A stretch of 64,000 nucleotides of DNA from Gulosibacter hominis (GCF_904842695.1 NZ_CAJGWQ010000010.1:1-64000), one strand, 5' to 3'; shown: positions 33,422 to 43,181, counted from the first letter of the stretch. Program-made: numbers and translations. The notes: generated by a model from the sequence alone, not told the origin.

Positions 33422-34177
33422 CTAGTGGAGCACCTCATAGATCTCTGCGGGGCTCACCAGCCGACCCAGCGTCAGCGAAGTCACCGAACCAATTTCCACA
33501 TCGTCTCCGAACGGTTGGCCAAGGTCGCCCAAAAGTGCCACCGGCTCATCCGCTTCAGCCACCACGAAAAATCCCATTTCACCAATACCGAGCTCGCTGT
33601 GCAGCGACACGACTGCGTCACCGCGCAGCAGCGTGGCATCGTCTTCGAGGCCGAGTTCGGGGTCGGCAGCATCGAGTTCGGCCTGATCGAAATCGTCGAC
33701 ATCGGCGGTAACTAATTCACCGTCAACGAGTTCATCAAGATCATCGTCGGCAAACGCGAGCTCGTCAGGGTCGGGCTCGGTGACTTCGAGCAGGTTCAGC
33801 CAGCGTCGCGGCTCGGGCTCGAGCTCGGTGAGCTCAACCATGGCGTACGGGTCGAAAATGTCGAGCTCCGCAAACATCTCGGTGCGCAGCAGCTGCCGCT
33901 GTGCCCACTGCAGATCGGTCATTGAGCTGCCGCGCAACCACACGAGCAATACCTCGTGACCGTTAAACCCGGTGAGGTCGTAGCAGCCGCGCAGCTCAAC
34001 GCCCTCGTCTCGCAGCTCGGCAAGCACACCATCGAGCTGTTCAATGGCGCGCACTGCCTGCTCACCGGCGCCCCCGGTGCGCTGCAACTCGCCGTTGCTC
34101 GCCAGGGTGCAGATGAGTGAATACGAAACCTCAGGCACCGCCGAAGCGGTGTCTGAGGTTGCAATCTGGTCTGCCAC
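33422..34177 (-). CDS. Divergent HemQ/chlorite-dismutase-like protein without haem-binding core
   Basis: 251 residues, strongly acidic. The N-terminal half (SYSLICTLASNG, VELRGCYDLTGFNGHEVLLVWLRG-like pattern at about 60-85, DLQWAQRQLLRT) follows actinobacterial HemQ, where the corresponding text is VRGxYDxxGxRADxDLMxWxxG. The C-terminal LGIGEMGFFVVAEADEPVAL matches the LGDYEWxLAFEADEL strand. Between them, the block that normally carries the catalytic Tyr and proximal His is replaced by about 55 mainly Asp/Glu residues (FADDDLDELVDGEL). It therefore cannot act as a usual coproheme decarboxylase. The overlap with hemD (2-base spacing) supports a haem-related origin. Family assignment is mine, by eye. 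Confidence 0.6.
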   Translation of the reverse strand: MADQIATSDTASAVPEVSYSLICTLASNGELQRTGGAGEQAVRAIEQLDGVLAELRDEGVELRGCYDLTGFNGHEVLLVWLRGSSMTDLQWAQRQLLRTEMFAELDIFDPYAMVELTELEPEPRRWLNLLEVTEPDPDELAFADDDLDELVDGELVTADVDDFDQAELDAADPELGLEDDATLLRGDAVVSLHSELGIGEMGFFVVAEADEPVALLGDLGQPFGDDVEIGSVTSLTLGRLVSPAEIYEVLH

Positions 34178-34188
34178 AATCGCCTCGC

Positions 34189-34476
34189 TTAGCGCCCGCG
34201 TCGCGGCAGCATGAAGGCACCAGCGATGATGCCGCCGATGATGGCAACCGTACCCGCGAGCACTCCCACGGTTAGGGCAGGGTTGTCATTCCAGAGACGT
34301 TGCGCCTGGGTCTTGCGGTCGGCGGCCCAGTCACCGAGCCGGCTCGGTACGTCGAACTTGTATTCGAGCGCGTCGAGAGTTTCGGCCAGTTCGCGACGGG
34401 TCTGAGCGATATCGCTACGCACCTGGGCAGCACTGCGCTTGACAGGCTGTTCGGGGGTGGTGTTTTCGTTACTCAT
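34189..34476 (-). CDS. DUF3618 membrane-anchored protein
   Basis: 95 residues. RSAAQVRSDIAQTRRELAET is the DUF3618 signature helix (IExTRxxLaxTldaL), followed by one C-terminal membrane helix (LTVGVLAGTVAIIGGIIAGA) and a basic tail. Function unknown; proteins of this type are common in actinobacteria next to holin-like and YtxH-like genes, as here. Its start overlaps the holin-like stop by 8 bases. Confidence 0.85.
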   Translation of the reverse strand: MSNENTTPEQPVKRSAAQVRSDIAQTRRELAETLDALEYKFDVPSRLGDWAADRKTQAQRLWNDNPALTVGVLAGTVAIIGGIIAGAFMLPRRGR

Positions 34477-34948
34477 ATTTGCCGAGTCCTTTCAGCGCAT
34501 TGAGGTCTTGACGCACCGAGTCGAGTGTCTCGGTGGGGACGACACCGTTCATCTTTTTGAACATTGTGATGGCCACGATGGTCGCGATCACCATAATCAC
34601 CAGCAGTGCACCGGCCACAATCAGGGCCGACAGCCACGGCGCAAACACAGTGTTCAGGCCGAGAATTGCCGCGGTGATGAGCACGGCCCACAGCGTGACG
34701 GCAAAAAACGCCACCACCGCAAACAGACCAGCGCCGGTGCCACCCTTGATGGCTTTTGACTTCATCTCGAGCTTGACCTGCTCGAGCTCCGACTTCACCA
34801 GGTTGGTCACCAGACCCGGCACCGAGCCGACGAGCCGGCTGGTTTTTTGCTTTGATTTGGGGTTGAACTTGCCGATGCGCATCGGTTCTTCAACATTGGG
34901 GAAGGGGCCGCTGGCTTCGGCAGCCGGGGTCTTGTCGTAATCGCTCAT
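34469..34948 (-). CDS. Holin-like membrane protein (Phage_holin_3_6/DUF1469)
   Basis: 159 residues. A hydrophilic N-terminus with LVTNLVKSELEQVKLEMKSK, the amphipathic helix typical of this family, precedes two membrane helices (about 75-98 and 103-126). Despite the family name, chromosomal copies are envelope proteins of unknown role, not lysis proteins; no phage genes are adjacent. Middle member of the YtxH-like / holin-like / DUF3618 trio. Confidence 0.82.
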   Translation of the reverse strand: MSDYDKTPAAEASGPFPNVEEPMRIGKFNPKSKQKTSRLVGSVPGLVTNLVKSELEQVKLEMKSKAIKGGTGAGLFAVVAFFAVTLWAVLITAAILGLNTVFAPWLSALIVAGALLVIMVIATIVAITMFKKMNGVVPTETLDSVRQDLNALKGLGKYE

Positions 34949-34996
34949 CCGAGTGTCCTTTCTACGCCCTGCTCGGCGATCGGCACAATAAACCTG

Positions 34997-35335
34997 CTAG
35001 GCGGGGTTCGAAACCGTGCCCTCGGGGACAGTATCGCGCTCAGCAGCCGCGGCTCCGGCCTTGCGCTGCGCTTCGCGGCGCGAGGCACCAGTAGCCGCAC
35101 GGGTGAGCGCCGAAGCACCCTTACCAAGCAGCCCAAATGCCTGCTCTACCACCGAGGGCACGTAGCGGTCGACCAATTGCTGAACTCGTTCGGCCTGCCG
35201 TTGCACAGGCTTGGAGTTCCACACTTTGCCGGCCTGACGCGCAATCTGTTCATAGCGCTCACGTCCGGCACGCGCGCCGAGCACATAGCCGGTGGCGAGA
35301 CCGGCGAACAGCGCGATTTTGGATGCGGTTTTCAT
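34997..35335 (-). CDS. YtxH-like small membrane protein
   Basis: 112 residues from ATG 35335, with AAGGAGA upstream. MKTASKIALFAGLATGYVLGARAGRERYEQI is a short N-terminal membrane helix followed by the GARAGRERY motif seen in actinobacterial YtxH-like proteins (written here in two parts: GLATGYVLGARAG, RERYEQI). The rest is an amphipathic helix and an Ala/Arg-rich tail. First gene of the trio; role unknown, possibly envelope stress. Confidence 0.8.
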   Translation of the reverse strand: MKTASKIALFAGLATGYVLGARAGRERYEQIARQAGKVWNSKPVQRQAERVQQLVDRYVPSVVEQAFGLLGKGASALTRAATGASRREAQRKAGAAAAERDTVPEGTVSNPA

Positions 35336-35442
35336 TGGGTCTCCTTCAGGCGGGGTCATGGTCACCGGTCGGCAGCGTCAATGTAAACGTGCCGACCGGC
35401 TTGACCACACCAGGTTACCGGCTGAATACAACGGAATGCTGA

Positions 35443-37410
35443 CTACCAAATTTCGACGCGCTGCTCGGGCGCCAGCCACATCTTGTCGCCGGGCTGCACG
35501 TCAAACGCCTCATAGAACGGGTCGAGGTTCGAAACAATTTGGTTGCAACGGAACTCCGCCGGCGAGTGCGGGTCGACCGCCAGCAGCATCTTCGTCATTT
35601 CGGGACGCTTCTTGTCGCGCCACGCCTGCGCCCACGAGTAGAAGAACCGCTGCGCAGCGGTGAGCCCGTCAATAATCTCGGGTTCGGCACCGTCAAGGTG
35701 ACGCAAATATGCCTTCCAGGCGATACCGAGACCGCCCAGGTCGCCAATGTTCTCGCCGATGGTCAGTTCACCGTTCACGCACTCACCGTCCGCACCCTCG
35801 GGTGAGAGCCCGTTGTACTGGTCGATCAGCGAGGCGGTGTGCTTTTCAAATGCTTCCCGGTCGGCGTCGGTCCACCAGTCGATCAGGCGACCATCGCCAT
35901 CATATTTTGAGCCTTGGTCATCAAAACCGTGCCCGATCTCGTGACCGATAACCGCACCGATCGCACCGAAGTTGGCGGCCGCATCCCGATCGGGGCTAAA
36001 GAAGGGCAGCTGCAAAATAGCGGCCGGGAAAACAATCTCGTTCTGATGCGGCAGATAGTAGGCGTTCACCGTCTGCGGGGTCATCAGCCACAGGTCGCGG
36101 TCGACGGGTTTACCAACCTTCGACCACTCCCAATCGGCGTCAAAGCGAGCGGATGCACGAACGTTCGCGATCAGATCGGTGGCACTGATCTGCAGCGCCG
36201 AATAGTCGCGCCACTTGACCGGGTAGCCGATCTTGGGCGTGAATTTTGACAGCTTTTCGAGCGCCCGGTCGCGAGTTTCGGCGCTCATCCAGCTCAGCTG
36301 CGAAATCGAGTCTCGGTAAGCGCCGAGCAGATCGGCTACCAGCGCATCCATTTGCGCCTTGGCTTCGGGCTTGAAATGCCGCGCCACATATTCGCGGGCA
36401 ATCGCCTCGCCGAGCATCGACTCAACATGCCCCACACCGCGCCGCCAGCGTTCGCGCTGCTGGGGCACGCCGGTGAGCGTGGTGCCAAAAAATGCAAAGT
36501 TGGCGGCCGAAATCTCGGGCGACAGCACCGCCGCATACGCCAGCACGATGCGCCACAGCAGCCAGTCGCGCCAGTGCTCAAGCTGCTCGTCGACCAGCAG
36601 CTCGGCCAGACCATCAGCAAAGCTCGGCTCGTTAAGCGAGAAGCGCGCGAACGCCTCAGCCGGCACCTCGAGCGCTGCAAACCAGCGCGCGAACCCCTCC
36701 CCATCGAACTTGCCGCGCAGCTCGTCGAACGTGGTCGGGTTATAGGTGAGGTCGGCCTCGCGCGAACGGACCACATCCCAGTGGTGGCAGGCAATCGCCG
36801 TTTCAAGCTCGAACACGCGCTCGGCACGCTCGGCAGCGCCCGGCACCGACACCAACTCAAACATCCGCTCGATATGGGCGCGGTAGGCCTCGCGAATCTC
36901 GGCATACTGCTCTTCGCGATAGTAGGCCTCGTCGGGAAGCCCCAGTCCGGCCTGTTCGATGTACAGCAGGTTGGTGTCGGGGTCAGCCACATCGCCGATC
37001 ACGTACAGTCCAAAAAACCCGCCCACACCGTCGCGCTCGTGGCGACCGATGAGTTCCATCAGTTCGGGCAGATTGTCGACCGCCATCACCTGCCGCAGAT
37101 CGGGCATGATCGGGTCGGCACCCAGCTGCGCGAGCCGATCTTCATCCATGAAGGCCGCGTACGCATCCGCCAATTTGCGCTGTTCGCTACCGGCCTCAGC
37201 GCTGGCAGAATCATCCAGAATTTCGCGCACGGCCGCCTCTGCCTCATCGCGCAGGATGTAGAACGAACCGTACGACGACTTATCAGCCGGAATCTCAGTT
37301 TCGGCAATCCACTTGCCGTTGACGTGGCGGAAGAGATCGTCCTGTGGACGCACCCGATCGTCGAGCTGTTCAAGTTCAATACCGCTGGCTTGCGTGCTGT
37401 TATCAGTCAT
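35443..37410 (-). CDS. M13-family metallopeptidase (neprilysin/PepO-like)
   Basis: 655 residues from ATG 37410; the open frame upstream is antisense to the MATE gene. The zinc site is VIGHEIGHGFDDQGS (HExxH), and the third ligand Glu lies in LTIGENIGDLGG. NAYYLPHQNEIVFPAAIL upstream contains the substrate-binding N-A-Y motif. The start, RPQDDLFRHVNGKWIAE, is typical of bacterial M13 enzymes. No signal peptide, so it is probably cytoplasmic and cleaves oligopeptides. Divergent from the MATE exporter. Confidence 0.94.
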   Translation of the reverse strand: MTDNSTQASGIELEQLDDRVRPQDDLFRHVNGKWIAETEIPADKSSYGSFYILRDEAEAAVREILDDSASAEAGSEQRKLADAYAAFMDEDRLAQLGADPIMPDLRQVMAVDNLPELMELIGRHERDGVGGFFGLYVIGDVADPDTNLLYIEQAGLGLPDEAYYREEQYAEIREAYRAHIERMFELVSVPGAAERAERVFELETAIACHHWDVVRSREADLTYNPTTFDELRGKFDGEGFARWFAALEVPAEAFARFSLNEPSFADGLAELLVDEQLEHWRDWLLWRIVLAYAAVLSPEISAANFAFFGTTLTGVPQQRERWRRGVGHVESMLGEAIAREYVARHFKPEAKAQMDALVADLLGAYRDSISQLSWMSAETRDRALEKLSKFTPKIGYPVKWRDYSALQISATDLIANVRASARFDADWEWSKVGKPVDRDLWLMTPQTVNAYYLPHQNEIVFPAAILQLPFFSPDRDAAANFGAIGAVIGHEIGHGFDDQGSKYDGDGRLIDWWTDADREAFEKHTASLIDQYNGLSPEGADGECVNGELTIGENIGDLGGLGIAWKAYLRHLDGAEPEIIDGLTAAQRFFYSWAQAWRDKKRPEMTKMLLAVDPHSPAEFRCNQIVSNLDPFYEAFDVQPGDKMWLAPEQRVEIW

Positions 37411-37506
37411 GTTTGGCATCCTACGCAGTTGTGCCTGCGAACCCATCCCCCATCGGCGCCAGATTTGCGCCAGCAGCATCAGCACAGAATCCGAGACAAT
37501 AGCCAG

Positions 37507-38835
37507 GTGACCACATCCGTCAATCGGCGCATCCTCGCCCTCGCTATCCCGTCGCTCGGCGCGCTCATCGCCCAGCCGCTCATGGTGCTGGCCGACACCG
37601 CCATGGTCGGGCACCTGGGCGAACAGCTGCTGGCCGGGCTCGCGGTGGGATCCAGCATCATCACCACCGTCACCGGACTGATGGTGTTTCTCGCCTACAC
37701 CACCACCCCACGCGTTGCTCGGCTGCTGGGTGCCGGCGACCGCCCCGGCGCGATCCGCGCGGGCATCGACGGTATCTGGCTCGGACTCGGATGCGGTGTG
37801 GTGCTACTGCTGGCAACACTCGCAATCGGGCCGCTGATCGTACCGGTGTTCACCGATGATGCGCTTGCCCAGCAGGCAGCGACCCAGTATTTGACGATCT
37901 CAGCGTGGGGGCTGCCGGGGATGCTGACCGTGATTGCCGCCACCGGGCTGCTGCGCGGGCTCCAGGATGCGCGCAGCCCGCTCATCATCGCCAGTGTCGG
38001 CGCCGCGATCAATGTGGTGCTCAACTATTTGCTGATCTATCCCGCAAGCCTCGGCATCGCCGGATCGGCGCTCGGCACCGCGCTGGCCGAAACACTGATG
38101 GCGGTGGCCTATGTGGTGATCGCGGTGCGCGCGTCCCGAAAGCACGGAGTATCGCTGCGCCCGGGTATTGGCGACCCGCGCCAGGCCCTCACCGACTCGT
38201 CGCTCATGATCGCGCGCACCGCAACTATGCGCGTTGCGGTGCTGCTGCTGGTGCTGCTCGGCGGCACCGTCGGGGTGTCAGAACTGGCCGCCCTGCAGGT
38301 GCTTGTGACGGTGTTTAACCTGCTCGCGTTCACCCTCGACGCCCTGGCAATTGCCGCGCAGGCGATGATCGGACACGATCTCGGCGCCGGCGATACCGGT
38401 GCGGTGCGCGGCCTCGTGGGGGTGCTCGTGCGCTGGGGGCTGTGGCTCGGATGCGCGCTGGCCGTCATCGTTGCCGCACTCGCGCCGGTGCTCGGTCGGG
38501 TGTTTACCTCGGATGAATCGGTGCTGCAGCTGCTGCCGGCCGGTTTCTGGGCGCTCGCGCTTGCGCTACCGGTGAGTGCGCTGGTGTTCGTACTCGACGG
38601 TGTACTGATCGGCGCCAGCGATATTGCCTACCTGGCGCTGGTGGGCGTAATTAATCTCGCGGTGTTTGCCGGATGTGCGGCGGTGGTGTGGCTGCTGCAG
38701 CCCACCGGCACCACCGGCGTGATCGCGCTGTGGGCCGCATACGGCGGCGGATTTATGATTTCGCGCGCGGTGACACTCAGCCTGCGGGTGCGAACGCAGC
38801 GCTGGCTCGGCGGCGCGGCCAATCAGGCCAACTAG
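37507..38835 (+). CDS. MATE-family efflux transporter (DinF-like)
   Basis: 442 residues from GTG 37507, which puts the family start [20 protein letters not shown] at residue 6; the 385 upstream codons of open frame are antisense to the M13 gene. Twelve membrane helices in two homologous halves; [21 protein letters not shown] is the DinF helix 1-2 region. It exports drugs or oxidised metabolites with Na+ or H+. The last codon overlaps the convergent nucS stop. Confidence 0.92.
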   Translation: MTTSVNRRILALAIPSLGALIAQPLMVLADTAMVGHLGEQLLAGLAVGSSIITTVTGLMVFLAYTTTPRVARLLGAGDRPGAIRAGIDGIWLGLGCGVVLLLATLAIGPLIVPVFTDDALAQQAATQYLTISAWGLPGMLTVIAATGLLRGLQDARSPLIIASVGAAINVVLNYLLIYPASLGIAGSALGTALAETLMAVAYVVIAVRASRKHGVSLRPGIGDPRQALTDSSLMIARTATMRVAVLLLVLLGGTVGVSELAALQVLVTVFNLLAFTLDALAIAAQAMIGHDLGAGDTGAVRGLVGVLVRWGLWLGCALAVIVAALAPVLGRVFTSDESVLQLLPAGFWALALALPVSALVFVLDGVLIGASDIAYLALVGVINLAVFAGCAAVVWLLQPTGTTGVIALWAAYGGGFMISRAVTLSLRVRTQRWLGGAANQAN

Positions 38836-39527
38836 AACAGCGTCGGCGCGCCGACCTGTTCGCCCTTCATGGCGTCATAGTCGAGCACCAGGCAGCGAAT
38901 CCCCCGGTCTTCGGCCAGCGTGCGCGCCTGCGGCTTGATCTCCTGCGCCGCAAACACTCCCGCCACCGGTGCCAGCAGCGGGTCGCGGTTCATCAGCTCG
39001 AGATAGCGGGTGAGCTGTTCCACACCATCAATTTCACCGCGCCGCTTAATTTCGATGGCGATCGATCTGCCCGCCGCATCCCGCGCAAGAATATCCACCG
39101 GACCGATCGCGGTCATATATTCGCGCCGCACCAGGGTGGCACCCTCCTCTACGCGCTCAATCTGTGCGGCAAGCAGCTCCTGCAGGTGCGCTTCGACGCC
39201 GTCTTTCATGAGGCCGGGATCTTCACCGAGCTCATAGGTGTTGTCGTCAATAAATTCAAAAATATTCACCCGCAGCGCATCACCCGATTTGCGGTGCGTC
39301 ACCTGCCAGCACTCGATGATGCCCGCCTCGCGCTGCTGTTCATCGAGCTCGAGCTGCTCAAACACCGCCGGCGGCGACATCCAGTTGAGCGGCTTATACG
39401 AACCGCCATCCGAGTGCACCAGTAGCGAGCCGTCGGCCTTGTGAATCAACAGGCGGGTGGCTTCGGGCAGGTGGGCGGTGAGCCGACCGGTGTAGTCGAC
39501 CGTGCAGCGGGCAATAACAAGGCGCAT
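38832..39527 (-). CDS. nucS: Mismatch-specific endonuclease NucS (EndoMS)
   Basis: 231 residues. N-terminal DNA-binding dimer domain ([37 protein letters not shown]), then a RecB-like nuclease domain with GPVDILARD and IAIEIKRR, the metal-binding Asp and Glu-x-Lys, and [10 protein letters not shown]. The C-terminus GAPTLF fits a beta-clamp-binding tail. In actinobacteria, which lack MutS/MutL, NucS cuts both strands at mismatches and starts repair. It converges on the MATE gene with 4 bases of overlap. Confidence 0.95.
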   Translation of the reverse strand: MRLVIARCTVDYTGRLTAHLPEATRLLIHKADGSLLVHSDGGSYKPLNWMSPPAVFEQLELDEQQREAGIIECWQVTHRKSGDALRVNIFEFIDDNTYELGEDPGLMKDGVEAHLQELLAAQIERVEEGATLVRREYMTAIGPVDILARDAAGRSIAIEIKRRGEIDGVEQLTRYLELMNRDPLLAPVAGVFAAQEIKPQARTLAEDRGIRCLVLDYDAMKGEQVGAPTLF

Positions 39528-39585
39528 CCCGACAGGCTAGTCGAATTGATTTCGCGCGTGGGATGCACCGCGTAGGCTGCCAGGG

Positions 39586-40695
39586 ATGCGGTTTTTCTTT
39601 GATGCGCGGTATATCCGCACCGATTTTCATGACGGGATCAGCCGATATACGGCCGGTCTCGGCAGTGCAGTGCAGCGATTGGCACCCGATGAGGTGACCT
39701 TCCTCATCCACGATGAACGTCAGCTCGCACACCTGCCCGAAGGTGCCCGCTGGCTGCTTTTTCAATCAAATGAATCGCCGCTTGAACCAATCGCCGCGCT
39801 CCGCCTCAATAAATACCGCCCCGATGTGCTGTTTTCGCCGCTGCAAACAATCGGCACCGCCGGACGCAAGTACGCCGCGATCCTCACGCTGCACGACCTC
39901 ATCTACTACCGCCACCGCAAGCCCCCAACCAACCTCAATCCGTTGCTGCGGCTGGGCTGGCGGCTGTACCACCTCACCTATTGGCCGCAGCGCTGGGCGC
40001 TCAACGGAGCCGACCTCGTGGCCACCGTTTCAAACACCTCGCGTCGCGAAATTCTCGAACACCGCCTCACCCGCAATGAGGTCGTGGTCATTCCCAATGC
40101 CCCGCAAGACCTCGCCGCGCTGCTCCCAGAAAAAGCCGCGAGCACCTCACCAAGCGCCACCCTGCGCGGCCGCAACCTCGTCTACATGGGCTCGTTCATG
40201 CCCTACAAAAACGTCGAAACGCTCATCCGCGGTATGGCGCAGCTGCCGCAGCATCGCCTGCATCTGCTCAGCCGCATCCGCGACGATCGCCGCCGCGAAC
40301 TCGAAGCGCTCATCCCCCAGGGTGCCCGGGTGACCTTCCACAACGGCGTCTCGGACGCCGAATATGCGCGGCTGCTTGCCGACGACGCCATCCTCGTCAC
40401 CGGCTCGCTGGATGAGGGATACGGGCTACCGATTGCCGAAGCGCTCGAGCTCGGCACCCCGGCGGTGGTGAGTGAGCTCGACATCTTCCACGAAGTTGCC
40501 GGCCCCGGCGCCAAATATTTTTCGGCCACCGACCCCGATGCGTTCGCCGCCCGGGTGCGCGAGCTCTCGCATCCCGACAACTACGCCGCCACAGCCGCCG
40601 CCGGGCGCGAACATATGCGCCAGTACACGTGGGAACACTCGGCCCGGCGGCTGCTGCACGCAGCCCGCGAACTTCACGCCAACCGCGACCGTTAG
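39586..40695 (+). CDS. GT4-family glycosyltransferase
   Basis: 369 residues. GT-B fold: the N-terminal domain begins RFFFDARYIRTDFHDGISRY, and the C-terminal nucleotide-sugar domain has YMGSFMPYKNVETLIRGMA and GSLDEGYGLPIAEALELGTP (the E-x7-E donor-binding motif). Such enzymes transfer mannose or another hexose from a nucleotide donor. The acceptor is unknown; a cell-envelope glycolipid or glycan is likely. It stands 34 bases ahead of the HAD gene on the same strand. Confidence 0.9.
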   Translation: MRFFFDARYIRTDFHDGISRYTAGLGSAVQRLAPDEVTFLIHDERQLAHLPEGARWLLFQSNESPLEPIAALRLNKYRPDVLFSPLQTIGTAGRKYAAILTLHDLIYYRHRKPPTNLNPLLRLGWRLYHLTYWPQRWALNGADLVATVSNTSRREILEHRLTRNEVVVIPNAPQDLAALLPEKAASTSPSATLRGRNLVYMGSFMPYKNVETLIRGMAQLPQHRLHLLSRIRDDRRRELEALIPQGARVTFHNGVSDAEYARLLADDAILVTGSLDEGYGLPIAEALELGTPAVVSELDIFHEVAGPGAKYFSATDPDAFAARVRELSHPDNYAATAAAGREHMRQYTWEHSARRLLHAARELHANRDR

Positions 40696-40729
40696 CCAAT
40701 CCAGCACCAAGCCCCGCTACCCTGGCAGG

Positions 40730-41743
40730 GTGACCGACTTCCGTAACGACTACGACGATTCAGCCGACCTCGACGCGAACGAGGTCGCCCCCGACGCTCC
40801 TCTGCTCGAGGAAGTCGACCCGCAGGCGCAATTGCGCGAGGCCGCGCGCGAAGCCGAAGGTAACTACGCGCATCCCGCAACCGACGCCGCCGAAACAGCG
40901 GCCGCGGCCCGCGAAGCAACCGGTGGTGCATCCCGAGGACGATCGGGCGATGGGGATGCGGCCGGCAACTTTTCGCCCGCCTCAATCACCGTCGTACAGC
41001 CCGAAGCCGTCGAAACCGAAGCCGACTCGTCACAGCCCCTGTTCCGCCCGGTCACCCCGGTCGATTTTGCCCGCGGCACCGGCGCCGGCCCCTACACCGC
41101 CGTGCTCTGGGACCTCGACGGCACTATCTCTGACTCGGCCGCCGGCATCGTCGACGCGCTGCGCAAAACCTTCGACACTTTCCGGATGCCGATCCCCAGC
41201 GACGCGACGCTGCTGAGCTATGTGGGACCGCCAATCATCGACTCGTTCAAACGCGAACACCTCGACGATGCCATCGAGGTGCAGCACGCGCTGCAGACCT
41301 ACCGCGAAATCCACGATGAGATCGGCCTTGACGGCACCCCGCCGTTCGCCGGCATCCCCGAGATCATTCGCGCGCTGCACGCATCCGGGATGCCGCAATC
41401 AACCGCCACCAGCAAACCCGAATCGGCGGCCCGGCGAGTGCTGCACCACTACAACCTGCTCAACGAATTCGAAGCGATCACCGGCGCCAGCGAAGACGAG
41501 TCGCGTTCCAAAAAAGAAGATGTTGTGGCCGAGGCGCTGCGACGATTGGATGCGCTGGGCGTCGACCTGTCGAATGTGCTCATGATCGGCGACCGCTACT
41601 ACGACGTGCAGGGATCGGCCCAGCACGGAGTGCCCTGCGTGTACGTCACCTGGGGATACGGTCGCACCGGCGAAGACGATGGCGCGGTCGCGGTGGTGAA
41701 CACCGCCGCGCAGCTGGCCGAAATTCTCGGTGTGCAGCTGTGA
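40730..41743 (+). CDS. HAD-IA hydrolase (phosphoglycolate phosphatase-like) with disordered N-terminal extension
   Basis: 337 residues from GTG 40730. The first 115 residues are rich in Asp, Glu, Ala and Thr (DYDDSADLDANE) and have no fold. The phosphatase follows: AVLWDLDGTISDSAAGI (nucleophile motif), TATSKPESAARRVL (motif II/III), and MIGDRYYDVQGSAQHG (motif IV), as in Gph/PpaX enzymes. It removes phosphate from small metabolites in the cytoplasm. The function of the extension is unknown. Its stop overlaps the start of the next gene (GTGA). Confidence 0.88.
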   Translation: MTDFRNDYDDSADLDANEVAPDAPLLEEVDPQAQLREAAREAEGNYAHPATDAAETAAAAREATGGASRGRSGDGDAAGNFSPASITVVQPEAVETEADSSQPLFRPVTPVDFARGTGAGPYTAVLWDLDGTISDSAAGIVDALRKTFDTFRMPIPSDATLLSYVGPPIIDSFKREHLDDAIEVQHALQTYREIHDEIGLDGTPPFAGIPEIIRALHASGMPQSTATSKPESAARRVLHHYNLLNEFEAITGASEDESRSKKEDVVAEALRRLDALGVDLSNVLMIGDRYYDVQGSAQHGVPCVYVTWGYGRTGEDDGAVAVVNTAAQLAEILGVQL

Positions 41744-42507
41744 CGGGGCGCAACCGGCAGCCGCGGCTACTGGGATGCGCCGCGGGGCTGCTATCGCTCA
41801 CGCTGCTGAGCGGATGCGCGGCAGCCGGCGACCTCGACGCACCCGCAGATCGCCCACAATCAACCGCCGAGGCCTACCCCAAACTGGCCGGTCAGGTCGA
41901 GGATGCGCAGGCGCATCCCGATGATGCGGGCAACGAGCAGGCCGAGATGGCCGCCACCGCGCTCGAAGTGCTCGATAGCATCCCGGTGGCCGAACGCACC
42001 GAGTGGGATGGCCCATTCGACCGCGCGGCACATTTCGGTGAGGGCTGGGCCGACCTCGATGACGACGGCTGCAATACCCGCAATGAAACACTCGAAGCAC
42101 AGCTCGAACAGGTTGAATTGCTGCGCGACAACTGCCGCGTCGACACCGGCGTGCTCGAAGATCCCTACACCGGTGAAACGGTTAGCTTCCAGCGCGGCCA
42201 GGGTACGAGCGAGCGGGTGCAGATCGACCACGTCGTCGCGGTGTATAACGCCTGGCGCACCGGCGCACAGGATTTGAGCTACGAGCAGCGGGTGGCATTC
42301 GCCAACGACCCGCTCAACCTGCAGGCGACCCAAGACTGGGTGAACGACGAAAAAATGTCATCGGATGCATCCCAATGGCTGCCGCCGGACGAGACGTATC
42401 ACTGCACGTATGTATCGCGTCAGATCGCGGTGAAGGCCACCTATCAGCTGTGGGTCACCGAGGCCGAGGATGCGGCGATGCGAGAGGTGCTGGCCGGCTG
42501 CTTATAG
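41740..42507 (+). CDS. Secreted HNH nuclease-like lipoprotein (DUF1524/GmrSD C-terminal type)
   Basis: 255 residues from GTG 41740. A lipoprotein signal ends with LTLLSGCAA (lipobox Cys at about 28). The DUF1524 part contains GWADLDDDGCNTRNETL, VQIDHVVAVYNAWRTGAQ (DH-x-V: the HNH His) and FANDPLNLQATQ...SDASQWLPP, the pattern of exported actinobacterial HNH proteins. A role in extracellular DNA degradation or nutrient uptake is inferred. It overlaps the HAD gene by 4 bases. Confidence 0.82.
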   Translation: MTGRNRQPRLLGCAAGLLSLTLLSGCAAAGDLDAPADRPQSTAEAYPKLAGQVEDAQAHPDDAGNEQAEMAATALEVLDSIPVAERTEWDGPFDRAAHFGEGWADLDDDGCNTRNETLEAQLEQVELLRDNCRVDTGVLEDPYTGETVSFQRGQGTSERVQIDHVVAVYNAWRTGAQDLSYEQRVAFANDPLNLQATQDWVNDEKMSSDASQWLPPDETYHCTYVSRQIAVKATYQLWVTEAEDAAMREVLAGCL

Positions 42508-42557
42508 CAGCGGCGCTGCTGGATGAGGCTTAAAGCCGCGTGACCCCGTAGCCGATG

Positions 42558-43130
42558 CTAGATCCGTTCGGTATTGGAGTTGAAATCTTCCGGCATCGGA
42601 AAACACGGACCGTCAACCCAGATAACCACTTCTTGCCGCCCTCGATAGGTATCGTATTCAACCGTCAACACGATACGATTCGCCGAAACAAAGACCGTCT
42701 CAATACCGCCGGTGGAGTTCGTCACCTGCCGCGCCTCCCAACCATCCTGAGACCCCAGATATTCACGCACCACCGACTCATAGGCCCGAGCTGACGCCTC
42801 ATCCTTGAAGAACACCGCGGTCGCCGCGGGATAGTAATAGTGATTGCGCTTGTTGCACGACACTAAATACTGTGGCGTTGTCCCAGGTTTCGGAGCCTGC
42901 AACTCCGCAGGAAGCATCTGATCTTCAGGAGCAAGCTCGATAAGTTCAATAAGCACACTCGAGATCACACGTTTCGCGCTCTGCGCATCCACAATCGGCT
43001 CACCGGCCCACAAATCCGTACCGGTCGGTAATGGATCTGCAGAGTTTGAAGATGCGCACCCCGCCAGCAACAGCGACGCCCCCAGCAAGAGCGCGGCAGA
43101 CCTCCGCAAGAAAGATTCACGAGCAGTCAT
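42558..43130 (-). CDS. Hypothetical lipoprotein
   Basis: 190 residues from ATG 43130. A twin-Arg-like FLRRSAALLLGAS signal leads to the lipobox LLAGCAS. The mature part has two Cys (VSCNKRNHYYYP and DGPCFPMP), which may form a disulphide, and a strand-rich centre. I do not recognise the family. It converges on the HNH lipoprotein gene and is followed upstream by the VanY-type gene at 51 bases on the same strand, perhaps one envelope operon. Confidence 0.75.
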   Translation of the reverse strand: MTARESFLRRSAALLLGASLLLAGCASSNSADPLPTGTDLWAGEPIVDAQSAKRVISSVLIELIELAPEDQMLPAELQAPKPGTTPQYLVSCNKRNHYYYPAATAVFFKDEASARAYESVVREYLGSQDGWEARQVTNSTGGIETVFVSANRIVLTVEYDTYRGRQEVVIWVDGPCFPMPEDFNSNTERI

Positions 43131-43181
43131 TAACTCAAACCCCCGCTCACTTCCCACCAGTGCCACCAGGGCCAAGCCGGG

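Noticed and set aside
34469-34948. Prophage lysis cassette
   Set aside because: The holin-like family is common on actinobacterial chromosomes and the neighbours are DUF3618 and YtxH-like genes, not phage genes.
36352-37506. Long N-terminal extension of the MATE frame
   Set aside because: It is antisense to the M13 peptidase; the family start fits GTG 37507.
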